A stretch of DNA of 64,000 nucleotides, from assembly GCF_018687715.1 (NCBI RefSeq), contig NC_056755.1:25002501-25066500 (forward strand). The letters run 5' to 3'. The DNA is from Carya illinoinensis (lineage: Eukaryota > Streptophyta > Magnoliopsida > Fagales > Juglandaceae). Below, one piece after another: positions 24,184 through 37,057 of the stretch. Within the stretch, counting starts at the first letter, position 1. Every line of letters starts with the position of its first letter. The notes under the pieces were generated by a model. It did not search any database. It saw only the letters and a program-made list of their open reading frames with translations, and was not told the origin of the DNA. The position numbers and the translations under genes were made by a program.

Positions 24184-25614
24184 TTGATCCAGCACATTTC
24201 GACAAAAGGAATGTCAATGGAACAGACAAGTCACAGCCAATCGCCACCTGCGCGCACCTCCATGTGCATTGCAACTAATCGGCCCAAAGCCAACGCCCTT
24301 TACACCATTTTCTCAAGGGAAATCTCATCAAATGCGTCCATGATTAAAGCCTTACAGCTCATTTCTAGCACTGAACGAATTGACTCGAATAAACCTATCT
24401 TTTCTATCACTGTTCCAATTGTAGCCCCCATTCAGCATACAAACGGTTTCCCTCAAGCCAAAGAAGTGTCACACGCCCCACATGTTCTCATCTCACCATG
24501 GTTGAGCTTCTAACTTGAGTTGAGGGCATTAATCAACTCACAAGTCAATAGTCATTTCTAATCCGTGTTTTCAGGTTAATTTCCTTTTTAATTCTTTCCT
24601 AGCTTATATATGTGGACCTTACGACTTCTATTCTTGCTCTTTATCAATCTAAGAGTGAGTTAGTGGATTGGAATTGATCCACGACATTTCCGTTGAAGGA
24701 ATGTCATTCCAACACCCAAGTCCCCGCCAATCGCCGCCTTGGTGCACATCCATGTGCATTGCAACTAATCAGCCCCTAACCCATGCCTTTTATATTATTT
24801 TCTCAAGTGAAATCTCATGAAATGCCTCCCACCTTAACCCTTCCAGCTCATTACTAGAAATGGACGGATTGGCCCCGAACAAACCCGCCTTTTCTTTCGT
24901 TCTTCCAATCGCAGCCCACATAAGCCCCACCATCGGTTTCCATCGAGCCCAAGAAGTGCCACATGTCCTTCATGACCACAACCTGCCATTGTGAAGGTTT
25001 TAACTTAAGTTGACGGCATTAACAAACTGACAGGTGATTAGTCGTCTCTAAACGATGTTTTGAGCTTAATTTTCTTATTAATTCATTCTCGCCTTTTTTA
25101 TACGGACCTTATGACTTTTATTGTTGTTTTTCATCATTCATAGAGGGAATTAGTGGATTAGAATTGATCCAACACATTTCAATAGATGGAATACAATCCC
25201 ACGTAGGTGCACCTGCATGTGCATTGGAACTAATCAGCCCAAAGCCTCTTAAACCATTTTCTCAAGGGCAATCTCACATCACATCCATCCCTCATTAACA
25301 CTCCTGGTTCGTTTCAGGCGTTGGACGAATTGGCTCGAAGAAAACCGTCTTTTCATGAATTCTTGCGCACATACGCCAAACCATTGGTTTTCCTCGAGCC
25401 TAGGATGTGCCACACGGCCCTAAAGTTCTCATTCCACCATTGTTAGGTTTCTGAATAAAGTTGAGGGCATTAATCAACTCACAAGTGATTAGTCATCACA
25501 AAACCTTGTTTTGAACATAATTGACCTTTTAATTCTGTCTCACCTTTTCTAGATGAGCCTTACAAATCTAATTGTTGTTGTTCATCCTTCATAGAGTGAA
25601 TTTGAAGAATACAC
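24184..25614 (+). repeat. Unit 17 (1431 bp)
   Basis: A 24184, B 24674, C 25164. GAAGTGTCAC and AATCCG in A and ACAAATCTAATTG in C are shared with unit 22, five units downstream. Private AGAGGGAATTAG at the end of B. Confidence 0.97.
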
Positions 25615-27045
25615 TTGATCCAGCACATTTCGACAAAAGGAATGTCAATGGAACAGACAAGTCACAGCCAATCGCCACCTGCGCGCACCTCCATGTGCAT
25701 TGCAACTAATCGGCCCAAAGCCAACGCCCTTTACACCATTTTTTCAAGGGAAATCTCATCAAATGCGTCCATGATTAAAGCCTTACAGCTCATTTCTAGC
25801 ACTGAACGAATTGACTCGAATAAACCTATCTTTTCTATCACTGTTCCAATTGTAGCCCACATTCAGCATACAAACGGTTTCCCTCAAGCCAAAGAAGTGC
25901 CACACGCCCCACATGTTCTCATCTCACCATGGTTGAGCTTCTAACTTGAGTTGAGGGCATTAATCAACTCACAAGTCAATAGTCATTTCTAAACCGTGTT
26001 TTCAGGTTAATTTCCTTTTTAATTCTTTCCTAGCTTATATATGTGGACCTTACGACTTCTATTCTTGCTCTTTATCAATCTAAGAGTGAGTTAGTGGATT
26101 GGAATTGATCCACGACATTTCCGTTGAAGGAATGTCATTCCAACACCCAAGTCCCCGCCAATCGCCGCCTTGGTGCACATCCATGTGCATTGCAACTAAT
26201 CAGCCCCTAACCCATGCCTTTTATATTATTTTCTCAAGTGAAATCTCATGAAATGCCTCCCACCTTAACCCTTCCAGCTCATTACTAGAAATGGACGGAT
26301 TGGCCCCGAACAAACCCGCCTTTTCTTTCGTTCTTCCAATCGCAGCCCACATAAGCCCCACCATCGGTTTCCATCGAGCCCAAGAAGTGCCACATGTCCT
26401 TCATGACCACAACCTGCCATTGTGAAGGTTTTAACTTAAGTTGACGGCATTAACAAACTGACAGGTGATTAGTCGTCTCTAAACGATGTTTTGAGCTTAA
26501 TTTTCTTATTAATTCATTCTCGCCTTTTTTATACGGACCTTATGACTTTTATTGTTGTTTTTCATCATTCATAGAGTGAATTAGTGGATTAGAATTGATC
26601 CAACACATTTCAATAGATGGAATACAATCCCACGTAGGTGCACCTGCATGTGCATTGGAACTAATCAGCCCAAAGCCTCTTAAACCATTTTCTCAAGGGC
26701 AATCTCACATCACATCCATCCCTCATTAACACTCCTGGTTCGTTTCAGGCGTTGGACGAATTGGCTCGAAGAAAACCGTCTTTTCATGAATTCTTGCGCA
26801 CATACGCCAAACCATTGGTTTTCCTCGAGCCTAGGATGTGCCACATGGCCCTAAAGTTCTCATTCCACCATTGTTAGGTTTCTGAATAAAGTTGAGGGCA
26901 TTAATCAACTCACAAGTGATTAGTCATCACAAAACCTTGTTTTGAACATAATTGACCTTTTAATTCTGTCTCACCTTTTCTAGATGAGCCTTACAAATTT
27001 AATTGTTGTTGTTCATCCTTCATAGAGTGAATTTGAAGAATACAC
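25615..27045 (+). repeat. Unit 18 (1431 bp)
   Basis: A 25615, B 26105, C 26595. CATTTTTTCAAGG and GCCCACATTC in A, and CATGGCCC in C, match unit 23, again five units away. Confidence 0.97.
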
Positions 27046-28476
27046 TTGATCCAGCACATTTCGACAAAAGGAATGTCAATGGAACAGACAAGTCACAGCC
27101 AATCGCCACCTGCGCGCACCTCCATGTGCATTGCAACTAATCGGCCCAAAGCCAACGCCCTTTACACCATTTTCTCAAGGGAAATCTCATCAAATGCGTC
27201 CATGATTAAAGCCTTACAGCTCATTTCTAGCACTGAACGAATTGACTCGAATAAACCTATCTTTTCTATCACTGTTCCAATTGTAGCCCCCATTCAGCAT
27301 ACAAACGGTTTCCCTCAAGCCAAAGAAGTGCCACACGCCCCACATGTTCTCATCTCACCATGGTTGAGCTTCTAACTTGAGTTGAGGGCATTAATCAACT
27401 CACAAGTCAATAGTCATTTCTAAACCGTGTTTTCAGGTTAATTTCCTTTTTAATTCTTTCCTAGCTTATATATGTGGACCTTACGACTTCTATTCTTGCT
27501 CTATATCAATCTAAGAGTGAGTTAGTGGATTGGAATTGATCCACGACATTTCCATTGAAGGAATGTCATTCCAACACCCAAGTCCCCGCCAATCGCCACC
27601 TTGGTGCACATCCATGTGCATTGCAACTAATCAGCCCCTAACCCATGCCTTTTATATTATTTTCTCAAGTGAAATCTCATGAAATGCCTCCCACCTTAAC
27701 CCTTCCAGCTCATTACTAGAAATGGACGGATTGGCCCCGAACAAACCCGCCTTTTCTTTCGTTCTTCCAATCGCAGCCCACATAAGCCCCACCATCGGTT
27801 TCCATCGAGCCCAAGAAGTGCCACATGTCCTTTATGACCACAACCTGCCATTGTGAAGGTTTTAGCTTAAGTTGACGGCATTAAGAAACCGATAGGTGAT
27901 TAGTCGTCTCTAAACGATGTTTTGAGCTTAATTTTCTTATTAATTCATTCTCGCCTTTTTTATACGGACCTTATGACTTTTATTGTTGTTTTTCATCATT
28001 CATAGAGTGAATTAGTAGATTAGAATTGATCCAACACATTTCAATAGATGGAATACAATCCCACGTAGGCGCACCTGCATGTGCATTGGAACTAATCAGC
28101 CCAAAGCCTCTTAAACCATTTTCTCAAGGGCAATCTCACATCACATCCATCCCTCATTAACACTCCTGGTTCGTTTCAGGCGTTGGACGAATTGGCTCGA
28201 AGAAAACCGTCTTTTCATGAATTCTTGCGCACATACGCCAAACCATTGGTTTTCCTCGAGCCTAGGATGTGCCACATGGCCCTAAAGTTCTCATTCCACC
28301 ATTGTTAGGTTTCTGAATAAAGTTGAGGGCATTAATCAACTCACAAGTGATTAGTCATCACAAAACCTTGTTTTGAACATAATTGACCTTTTAATTCTGT
28401 CTCACCTTTTCTAGATGAGCTTTACAAATTTAATTGTTGTTGTTTATCCTTCATAGAGTGAATTTGAAGAATACAC
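27046..28476 (+). repeat. Unit 19 (1431 bp)
   Basis: A 27046, B 27536, C 28026. B has TCCTTTATGACC, TTAAGAAACC and AGTAGATTAG, and C has TGTTTATCC, all shared with unit 21. Private: CTCTATATC, CG-to-CA at 27554, CGCCACCTTGG, GTAGGCGCACC, GAGCTTTAC. Confidence 0.97.
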
Positions 28477-29907
28477 TTGATCCAGCACATTTCGACAAAA
28501 GGAATGTCAATGGAATAGACAAGTCACAGCCAATCGCCACCTGCACGCACCTCCATGTGCATTGCAACTAATCGGCCCAAAGCCAACGCCCTTTACACCA
28601 TTTTCTCAAGGGAAATCTCATCAAATGCGTCCATGATTAAAGCCTTACAGCTCATTTCTAGCACTGAACGAATTGACTCGAATAAACCTATCTTTTCTAT
28701 CACTGTTCCAATTGTAGCCCCCATTCAGCATACAAACGGTTTCCCTCAAGCCAAAGAAGTGCCACACGCCCCACATGTTCTCATCTCACCATGGTTGAGC
28801 TTCTAACTTGAGTTGAGGGCATTAATCAACTCACAAGTCAATAGTCATTTCTAATCCGTGTTTTCAGGTTAATTTCCTTTTTAATTCTTTCCTAGCTTAT
28901 ATATGTGGACCTTACGACTTCTATTCTTGCTCTTTATCAATCTAAGAGTGAGTTAGTGGATTGGAATTGATCCACGACATTTCCGTTGAAGGAATGTCAT
29001 TCCAACACCCAAGTCCCCGCCAATCGCCGCCTTGGTGCACATCCATGTGCATTGCAACTAATCAGCCCCTAACCCATGCCTTTTATATTATTTTCTCAAG
29101 TGAAATCTCATGAAATGCCTCCCACCTTAACCCTTCCAGCTCATTACTAGAAATGGACGGATTGGCCCCGAACAAACCCGCCTTTTCTTTCGTTCTTCCA
29201 ATCGCAGCCCACATAAGCCCCACCATCGGTTTCCATCGAGCCCAAGAAGTGCCACATGTCCTTCATGACCACAACCTGCCATTGTGAAGGTTTTAACTTA
29301 AGTTGACGGCATTAACAAACTGACAGGTGATTAGTCGTCTCTAAACGATGTTATGAGCTTAATTTTCTTATTAATTCATTCTTGCCTTTTTTATACGGAC
29401 CTTATGACTTTTATTGTTGTTTTTCATCATTCATAGAGTGAATTAGTGGATTAGAATTGATCCAACACATTTCAATAGATGGAATACAATCCCACGTAGG
29501 TGCACCTGCATGTGCATTGGAACTAATCAGCCCAAAGCCTCTTAAACCATTTTCTCAAGGGCAATCTCACATCACATCCATCCCTCATTAACACTCCTGG
29601 TTCGTTTCAGGCGTTGGACGAATTGGCTCGAAGAAAACCGTCTTTTCATGAATTCTTGCGCACATACGCCAAACCATTGGTTTTCCTCGAGCCTAGGATG
29701 TGCCACACGGCCCTAAAGTTCTCATTCCACCATTGTTAGGTTTCTGAATAAAGTTGAGGGCATTAATCAACTCACAAGTGATTAGTCATCACAAAACCTT
29801 GTTTTGAACATAATTGACCTTTTAATTCTGTCTCACCTTTTCTAGATGAGCCTTACAAATCTAATTGTTGTTGTTCATCCTTCATAGAGTGAATTTGAAG
29901 AATACAC
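28477..29907 (+). repeat. Unit 20 (1431 bp)
   Basis: A 28477, B 28967, C 29457. TAG at 28516 recurs here, eight units from the other TAG copies, together with CTGCACGCACC and AATCCG. B has GATGTTATGAGC and ATTCTTGCC, shared with unit 25. C has ACAAATCTAATTG. Confidence 0.97.
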
Positions 29908-31333
29908 TTGATCCAGCACATTTCGACAAAAGGAATGTCAATGGAACAGACAAGTCACAGCCAATCGCCACCTGCGCGCACCTCCATGTGCATTGCAACT
30001 AATCGGCCCAAAGCCAACGCCCTTTACACCATTTTTTCAAGGGAAATCTCATCAAATGCGTCCATGATTAAAGCCTTACAGCTCATTTCTAGCACTGAAC
30101 GAATTGACTCGAATAAACCTATCTTTTTTATCACTGTTCCAATTGTAGCCCCCATTCAGCATACAAACGGTTTCCCTCAAGCCAAAGAAGTGCCACACGC
30201 CCCACATGTTCTCATCTCACCATGGTTGAGCTTCTAACTTGAGTTGAGGGCATTAATCAACTCACAAGTCAATAGTCATTTCTAAACCGTGTTTTCAGGT
30301 TAATTTCCTTTTTAATTCTTTCCTAGCTTATATATGTGGACCTTACGACTTCTATTCTTGCTCTTTATCAATCTAAGAGTGAGTTAGTGGATTGGAATTC
30401 ATCCACGACATTTCCGTTGAAGGAATGTCATTCCAACACCCAAGTCCCCGCCAATCGCCGCCTTGGTGCACATCCATGTGCATTGCAACTAATCAGCCCC
30501 TAACCCATGCCTTTTATATTATTTTCTCAAGTGAAATCTCATGAAATGCCTCCCACCTTAACCCTTCCAGCTCATTACTAGAAATGGACGGATTGGCCCC
30601 GAACAAACCCGCCTTTTCTTTTGTTCTTCCAATCCGACATAAGCCCCACCATCGGTTTCCATCGAGCCCAAGAAGTGCCACATGTCCTTTATGACCACAA
30701 CCTGCCATTGTGAAGGTTTTAACTTAAGTTGACGGCATTAAGAAACCGACAGGTGATTAGTCGTCTCTAAACGATGTTTTGAGCTTAATTTTCTTATTAA
30801 TTCATTCTCGCCTTTTTTATACGGACCTTATGACTTTTATTGTTGTTTTTCATCATTCATAGAGTGAATTAGTAGATTAGAATTGATCCAACACATTTCA
30901 ATAGATGGAATACAATCCCACGTAGGTGCACCTGCATGTGCATTGGAACTAATCAGCCCAAAGCCTCTTAAACCATTTTCTCAAGGGCAATCTCACATCA
31001 CATCCATCCCTCATTAACACTCCTGGTTCGTTTCAGGCGTTGGACGAATTGGCTCGAAGAAAACCGTCTTTTCATGAATTCTTGCGCACATACGCCAAAC
31101 CATTGGTTTTCCTCGAGCCTAGGATGTGCCACATGGCCCTAAAGTTCTCATTCCACCATTGTTAGGTTTCTGAATAAAGTTGAGGGCATTAATCAACTCA
31201 CAAGTGATTAGTCATCACAAAACCTTGTTTTGAACATAATTGACCTTTTAATTCTGTCTCACCTTTTCTAGATGAGCCTTACAAATTTAATTGTTGTTGT
31301 TTATCCTTCATAGAGTGAATTTGAAGAATCCAC
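29908..31333 (+). repeat. Unit 21 (1426 bp), 5-bp deletion
   Basis: A 29908, B 30398, C 30883. The shortest unit: five bases are missing in B near 30634, where CAATCGCAGCCCACAT reads CAATCCGACAT. A G-to-C at the start of B (GGAATTCATCC, about 30396) creates an extra EcoRI site. B and C otherwise share unit 19 markers. C ends GAATCCACTTG. Confidence 0.97.
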
Positions 31334-32764
31334 TTGATCCAGCACATTTCGACAAAAGGAATGTCAATGGAACAGACAAGTCACAGCCAATCGCCACCTG
31401 CACGCACCTCCATGTGCATTGCAACTAATCGGCCCAAAGCCAACGCCCTTTACACCATTTTCTCAAGGGAAATCTCATCAAATGCGTCCATGATTAAAGC
31501 CTTACAGCTCATTTCTAGCACTGAACGAATTGACTCGAATAAACCTATCTTTTCTATCACTGTTCCAATTGTAGCCCCCATTCAGCATACAAACGGTTTC
31601 CCTCAAGCCAAAGAAGTGTCACACGCCCCACATGTTCTCATCTCACCATGGTTGAGCTTCTAACTTGAGTTGAGGGCATTAATCAACTCACAAGTCAATA
31701 GTCATTTCTAATCCGTGTTTTCAGGTTAATTTCCTTTTTAATTCTTTCCTAGCTTATATATGTGGACCTTACGACTTCTATTCTTGCTCTTTATCAATCT
31801 AAGAGTGAGTTAGTGGATTGGAATTGATCCACGACATTTCCGTTGAAGGAATGTCATTCCAACACCCAAGTCCCCGCCAATCGCCGCCTTGGTGCACATC
31901 CATGTGCATTGCAACTAATCAGCCCCTAACCCATGCCTTTTATATTATTTTCTCAAGTGAAATCTCATGAAATGCCTCCCACCTTAACCCTTCCAGCTCA
32001 TTACTAGAAATGGACGGATTGGCCCCGAACAAACCCGCCTTTTCTTTCGTTCTTCCAATCGCAGCCCACATAAGCCCCACCATCGGTTTCCATCGAGCCC
32101 AAGAAGTGCCACATGTCCTTCATGACCACAACCTGCCATTGTGAAGGTTTTAACTTAAGTTGACGGCATTAACAAACTGACAGGTGATTAGTCGTCTCTA
32201 AACGATGTTTTGAGCTTAATTTTCTTATTAATTCATTCTCGCCTTTTTTATACGGACCTTATGACTTTTATTGTTGTTTTTCATCATTCATAGAGTGAAT
32301 TAGTGGATTAGAATTGATCCAACACATTTCAATAGATGGAATACAATCCCACGTAGGTGCACCTGCATGTGCATTGGAACTAATCAGCCCAAAGCCTCTT
32401 AAACCATTTTCTCAAGGGCAATCTCACATCACATCCATCCCTCATTAACACTCCTGGTTCGTTTCAGGCGTTGGACGAATTGGCTCGAAGAAAACCGTCT
32501 TTTCATGAATTCTTGCGCACATACGCCAAACCATTGGTTTTCCTCGAGCCTAGGATGTGCCACACGGCCCTAAAGTTCTCATTCCACCATTGTTAGGTTT
32601 CTGAATAAAGTTGAGGGCATTAATCAACTCACAAGTGATTAGTCATCACAAAACCTTGTTTTGAACATAATTGACCTTTTAATTCTGTCTCACCTTTTCT
32701 AGATGAGCCTTACAAATCTAATTGTTGTTGTTCATCCTTCATAGAGTGAATTTGAAGAATACAC
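31334..32764 (+). repeat. Unit 22 (1431 bp)
   Basis: A 31334, B 31824, C 32314. GAAGTGTCAC, AATCCG and ACAAATCTAATTG match unit 17; CTGCACGCACC matches unit 20. Mosaic of two source units. Confidence 0.97.
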
Positions 32765-34195
32765 TTGATCCAGCACATTTCGACAAAAGGAATGTCAATG
32801 GAACAGACAAGTCACAGCCAATCGCCACCTGCGCGCACCTACATGTGCATTGCAACTAATCGGCCCAAAGCCAACGCCCTTTACACCATTTTTTCAAGGG
32901 AAATCTCATCAAATGCGTCCATGATTAAAGCCTTACAGCTCATTTCTAGCACTGAACGAATTGACTCGAATAAACCTATCTTTTCTATCACTGTTCCAAT
33001 TGTAGCCCACATTCAGCATACAAACGGTTTCCCTCAAGCCAAAGAAGTGCCACACGCCCCACATGTTCTCATCTCACCATGGTTGAGCTTCTAACTTGAG
33101 TTGAGGGCATTAATCAACTCACAAGTCAATAGTCATTTCTAAACCGTGTTTTCAGGTTAATTTCCTTTTTAATTCTTTCCTAGCTTATATATGTGGACCT
33201 TACGACTTCTATTCTTGCTCTTTATCAATCTAAGAGTGAGTTAGTGGATTGGAATTGATCCACGACATTTCCGTTGAAGGAATGTCATTCCAACACCCAA
33301 GTCCCCGCCAATCGCCGCCTTGGTGCACATCCATGTGCATTGCAACTAATCAGCCCCTAACCCATGCCTTTTATATTATTTTCTCAAGTGAAATCTCATG
33401 AAATGCCTCCCACCTTAACCCTTCCAGCTCATTACTAGAAATGGACGGATTGGCCCCGAACAAACCCGCCTTTTCTTTCGTTCTTCCAATCGCAGCCCAC
33501 ATAAGCCCCACCATCGGTTTCCATCGAGCCCAAGAAGTGCCACATGTCCTTCATGACCACAACCTGCCATTGTGAAGCTTTTAACTTAAGTTGACGGCAT
33601 TAACAAACTGACAGGTGATTAGTCGTCTCTAAACGATGTTTTGAGCTTAATTTTCTTATTAATTCATTCTCGCCTTTTTTATACGGACCTTATGACTTTT
33701 ATTGTTGTTTTTCATCATTCATAGAGTGAATTAGTGGATTAGAATTGATCCAACACATTTCAATAGATGGAATACAATCCCACGTAGGTGCACCTGCATG
33801 TGCATTGGAACTAATCAGCCCAAAGCCTCTTAAACCATTTTCTCAAGGGCAATCTCACATCACATCCATCCCTCATTAACACTCCTGGTTCGTTTCAGGC
33901 GTTGGACGAATTGGCTCGACGAAAACCGTCTTTTCATGAATTCTTGCGCACATACGCCAAACCATTGGTTTTCCTCGAGCCTAGGATGTGCCACATGGCC
34001 CTAAAGTTCTCATTCCACCATTGTTAGGTTTCTGAATAAAGTTGAGGGCATTAATCAACTCACAAGTGATTAGTCATCACAAAACCTTGTTTTGAACATA
34101 ATTGACCTTTTAATTCTGTCTCACCTTTTCTAGATGAGCCTTACAAATTTAATTGTTGTTGTTCATCCTTCATAGAGTGAATTTGAAGAATACAC
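32765..34195 (+). repeat. Unit 23 (1431 bp)
   Basis: A 32765, B 33255, C 33745. CATTTTTTCAAGG and GCCCACATTC match unit 18. Private CACCTACATG in A and a new HindIII site GTGAAGCTTTT near 33575 in B. CTCGACGAAAACC in C is shared with unit 25. Confidence 0.97.
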
Positions 34196-35626
34196 TTGAT
34201 CCAGCACATTTCGACAAAAGGAATGTCAATGGAACAGACAAGTCACAGCCAATCGCCACCTGCGCGCACCTCCATGTGCATTGCAACTAATCGGCCCAAA
34301 GCCAACGCCCTTTACACCATTTTCTCAAGGGAAATCTCATCAAATGCGTCCATGATTAAAGCCTTACAGCTCATTTCTAGCACTGAACGAATTGACTCGA
34401 ATAAACCTATCTTTTCTATCACTGTTCCAATTGTAGCCCCCATTCAGCATACAAACGGTTTCCCTCAAGCCAAAGAAGTGCCACACGCCCCACATGTTCT
34501 CATCTCACCATGGTTGAGCTTCTAACTTGAGTTGAGGGCATTAATCAACTCACAAGTCAATAGTCATTTCTAAACCGTGTTTTCAGGTTAATTTCCTTTT
34601 TAATTCTTTCCTAGCTTATATATGTGGACCTTACGACTTCTATTCTTGCTCTTTATCAATCTAAGAGTCAGTTAGTGGATTAGAATTGATCCACGACATT
34701 TCCGTTGAAGGAATGTCATTCCAACACCCAAGTCCCCGCCAATCGCTGCCTTGGTGCACATCCATGTGCATTGCAACTAATCAGCCCCTAACCCATGCCT
34801 TTTATATTATTTTCTCAAGTGAAATCTCATGAAATGCCTCCCACCTTAACCCTTCCAGCTCATTACTAGAAATGGACGGATTGGCCCCGAACAAACCCGC
34901 CTTTTCTTTCGTTCTTCCAATCGCAGCCCACATAAGCCCCACCATCGGTTTCCATCGAGCCCAAGAAGTGCCATATGTCCTTCATGACCACAACCTGCCA
35001 TTGTGAAGGTTTTAACATAAGTTGACGGCATTAACAAACTGACAGGTGATTAGTCGTCTCTAAACGATGTTTTGAGCTTAATTTTCTTATTAATTCATTC
35101 TCGCCTTTTTTATACGGACCTTATGACTTTTATTGTTGTTTTTCATCATTCATAGAGTGAATTAGTGGATTAGAATTGATCCAACACATTTCAATAGATG
35201 GAATACAATCCCACGTAGGTGCACCTGCATGTGCATTGGAACTAATCAGCCCGAAGCCTCTTAAACCATTTTCTCAAGGGCAATCTCACATCACATCCAT
35301 CCCTCATTAACACTCCTGGTTCGTTTCAGGCGTTGGACGAATTGGCTCGAAGAAAACCGTCTTTTCATGAATTCTTGCGCACATACGCCAAACCATTGGT
35401 TTTCCTCGAGCCTAGGATGTTCCACATGGCCCTAAAGTTCTCATTCCACCATTGTTAGGTTTCTGAATAAAGTTGAGGGCATTAATCAACTCACAAGTGA
35501 TTAGTCATCACAAAACCTTGTTTTGAACATAATTGACCTTTTAATTCTGTCTCACCTTTTCTAGATGAGCCTTACAAATTTAATTGTTGTTGTTCATCCT
35601 TCATAGAGTCAATTTGAAGAATACAC
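34196..35626 (+). repeat. Unit 24 (1431 bp)
   Basis: A 34196, B 34686, C 35176. Carries a set found again in unit 26: GAGTCAGTTAG, TTAGAATTGATCCACG, CGCTGCC (34747), CCATATGTCC, TAACATAAG, CCCGAAGCC, GATGTTCCACATGG, GAGTCAATTTG. Confidence 0.97.
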
Positions 35627-37057
35627 TTGATCCAGCACATTTCGACAAAAGGAATGTCAATGGAACAGACAAGTCACAGCCAATCGCCACCTGCGCGCAC
35701 CTCCATGTGCATTGCAACTAATCGGCCCAAAGCCAACGCCCTTTACACCATTTTTTCAAGGGAAATCTCATCAAATGCGTCCACGATTAAAGCCTTACAG
35801 CTCATTTCTAGCACTGAACGAATTGACTCGAATAAACCTATCTTTTCTATCACTGTTCCAATTGTAGCCCCCATTCAGCATACAAACGGTTTCCCTCAAG
35901 CCAAAGAAGTGCCACACGCCCCACATGTTCTCATCTCACCATGGTTGAGCTTCTAACTTGAGTTGAGGGCATTAATCAACTCACAAGTCAATAGTCATTT
36001 CTAAACCGTGTTTTCAGGTTAATTTCCTTTTTAATTCTTTCCTAGCTTATATATGTGGACCTTACGACTTCTATTCTTGCTCTTTATCAATCTAAGAGTG
36101 AGTTAGTGGATTGGAATTGATCCACGACATTTCCGTTGAAGGAATGTCATTCCAACACCCAAGTCCCCGCCAATCGCCGCCTTGGTGCACATCCATGTGC
36201 ATTGCAACTAATCAGCCCCTAACCCATGCCTTTTATATTATTTTCTCAAGTGAAATCTCATGAAATGCCTCCCACCTTAACCCTTCCAGCTCATTACTAG
36301 AAATGGACGGATTGGCCCCGAACAAACCCGCCTTTTCTTTCGTTCTTCCAATCGCAGCCCACATAAGCCCCACCATCGGTTTCCATCGAGCCCAAGAAGT
36401 GCCACATGTCCTTCATGACCACAACCTGCCATTGTGAAGGTTTTAACTTAAGTTGACGGCATTAACAAACTGACAGGTGATTAGTCGTCTCTAAACGATG
36501 TTATGAGCTTAATTTTCTTATTAATTCATTCTTGCCTTTTTTATACGGACCTTATGACTTTTATTGTTGTTTTTCATCATTCATAGAGTGAATTAGTGGA
36601 TTAGAATTGATCCAACACATTTCAATAGATGGAATACAATCCCACGTAGGTGCACCTGCATGTGCATTGGAACTAATCAGCCCAAAGCCTCTTAAACCAT
36701 TTTCTCAAGGGCAATCTCACATCACATCCATCCCTCATTAACACTCCTGGTTCGTTTCAGGCGTTGGACGAATTGGCTCGACGAAAACCGTCTTTTCATG
36801 AATTCTTGCGCACATACGCCAAACCATTGGTTTTCCTCGAGCCTAGGATGTGCCACATGGCCCTAAAGTTCTCATTCCACCATTGTTAGGTTTCTGAATA
36901 AAGTTGAGGGCATTAATCAACTCACAAGTGATTAGTCATCACAAAACCTTGTTTTGAACATAATTGACCTTTTAATTCTGTCTCACCTTTTCTAGATGAG
37001 CCTTACAAATTTAATTGTTGTTGTTCATCCTTCATAGAGTGAATTTGAAGAATACAC
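35627..37057 (+). repeat. Unit 25 (1431 bp)
   Basis: A 35627, B 36117, C 36607. A has CATTTTTTCAAGG and GTCCACGATT, identical to unit 27. B has GATGTTATGAGC and ATTCTTGCC as in unit 20. C has CTCGACGAAAACC as in unit 23. Three ancestries in one unit. Confidence 0.97.

Noticed and set aside
30514..30708. 64-codon reverse-strand open frame in B of unit 21
   Set aside because: Created by the 5-bp deletion near 30634; unique to that copy.
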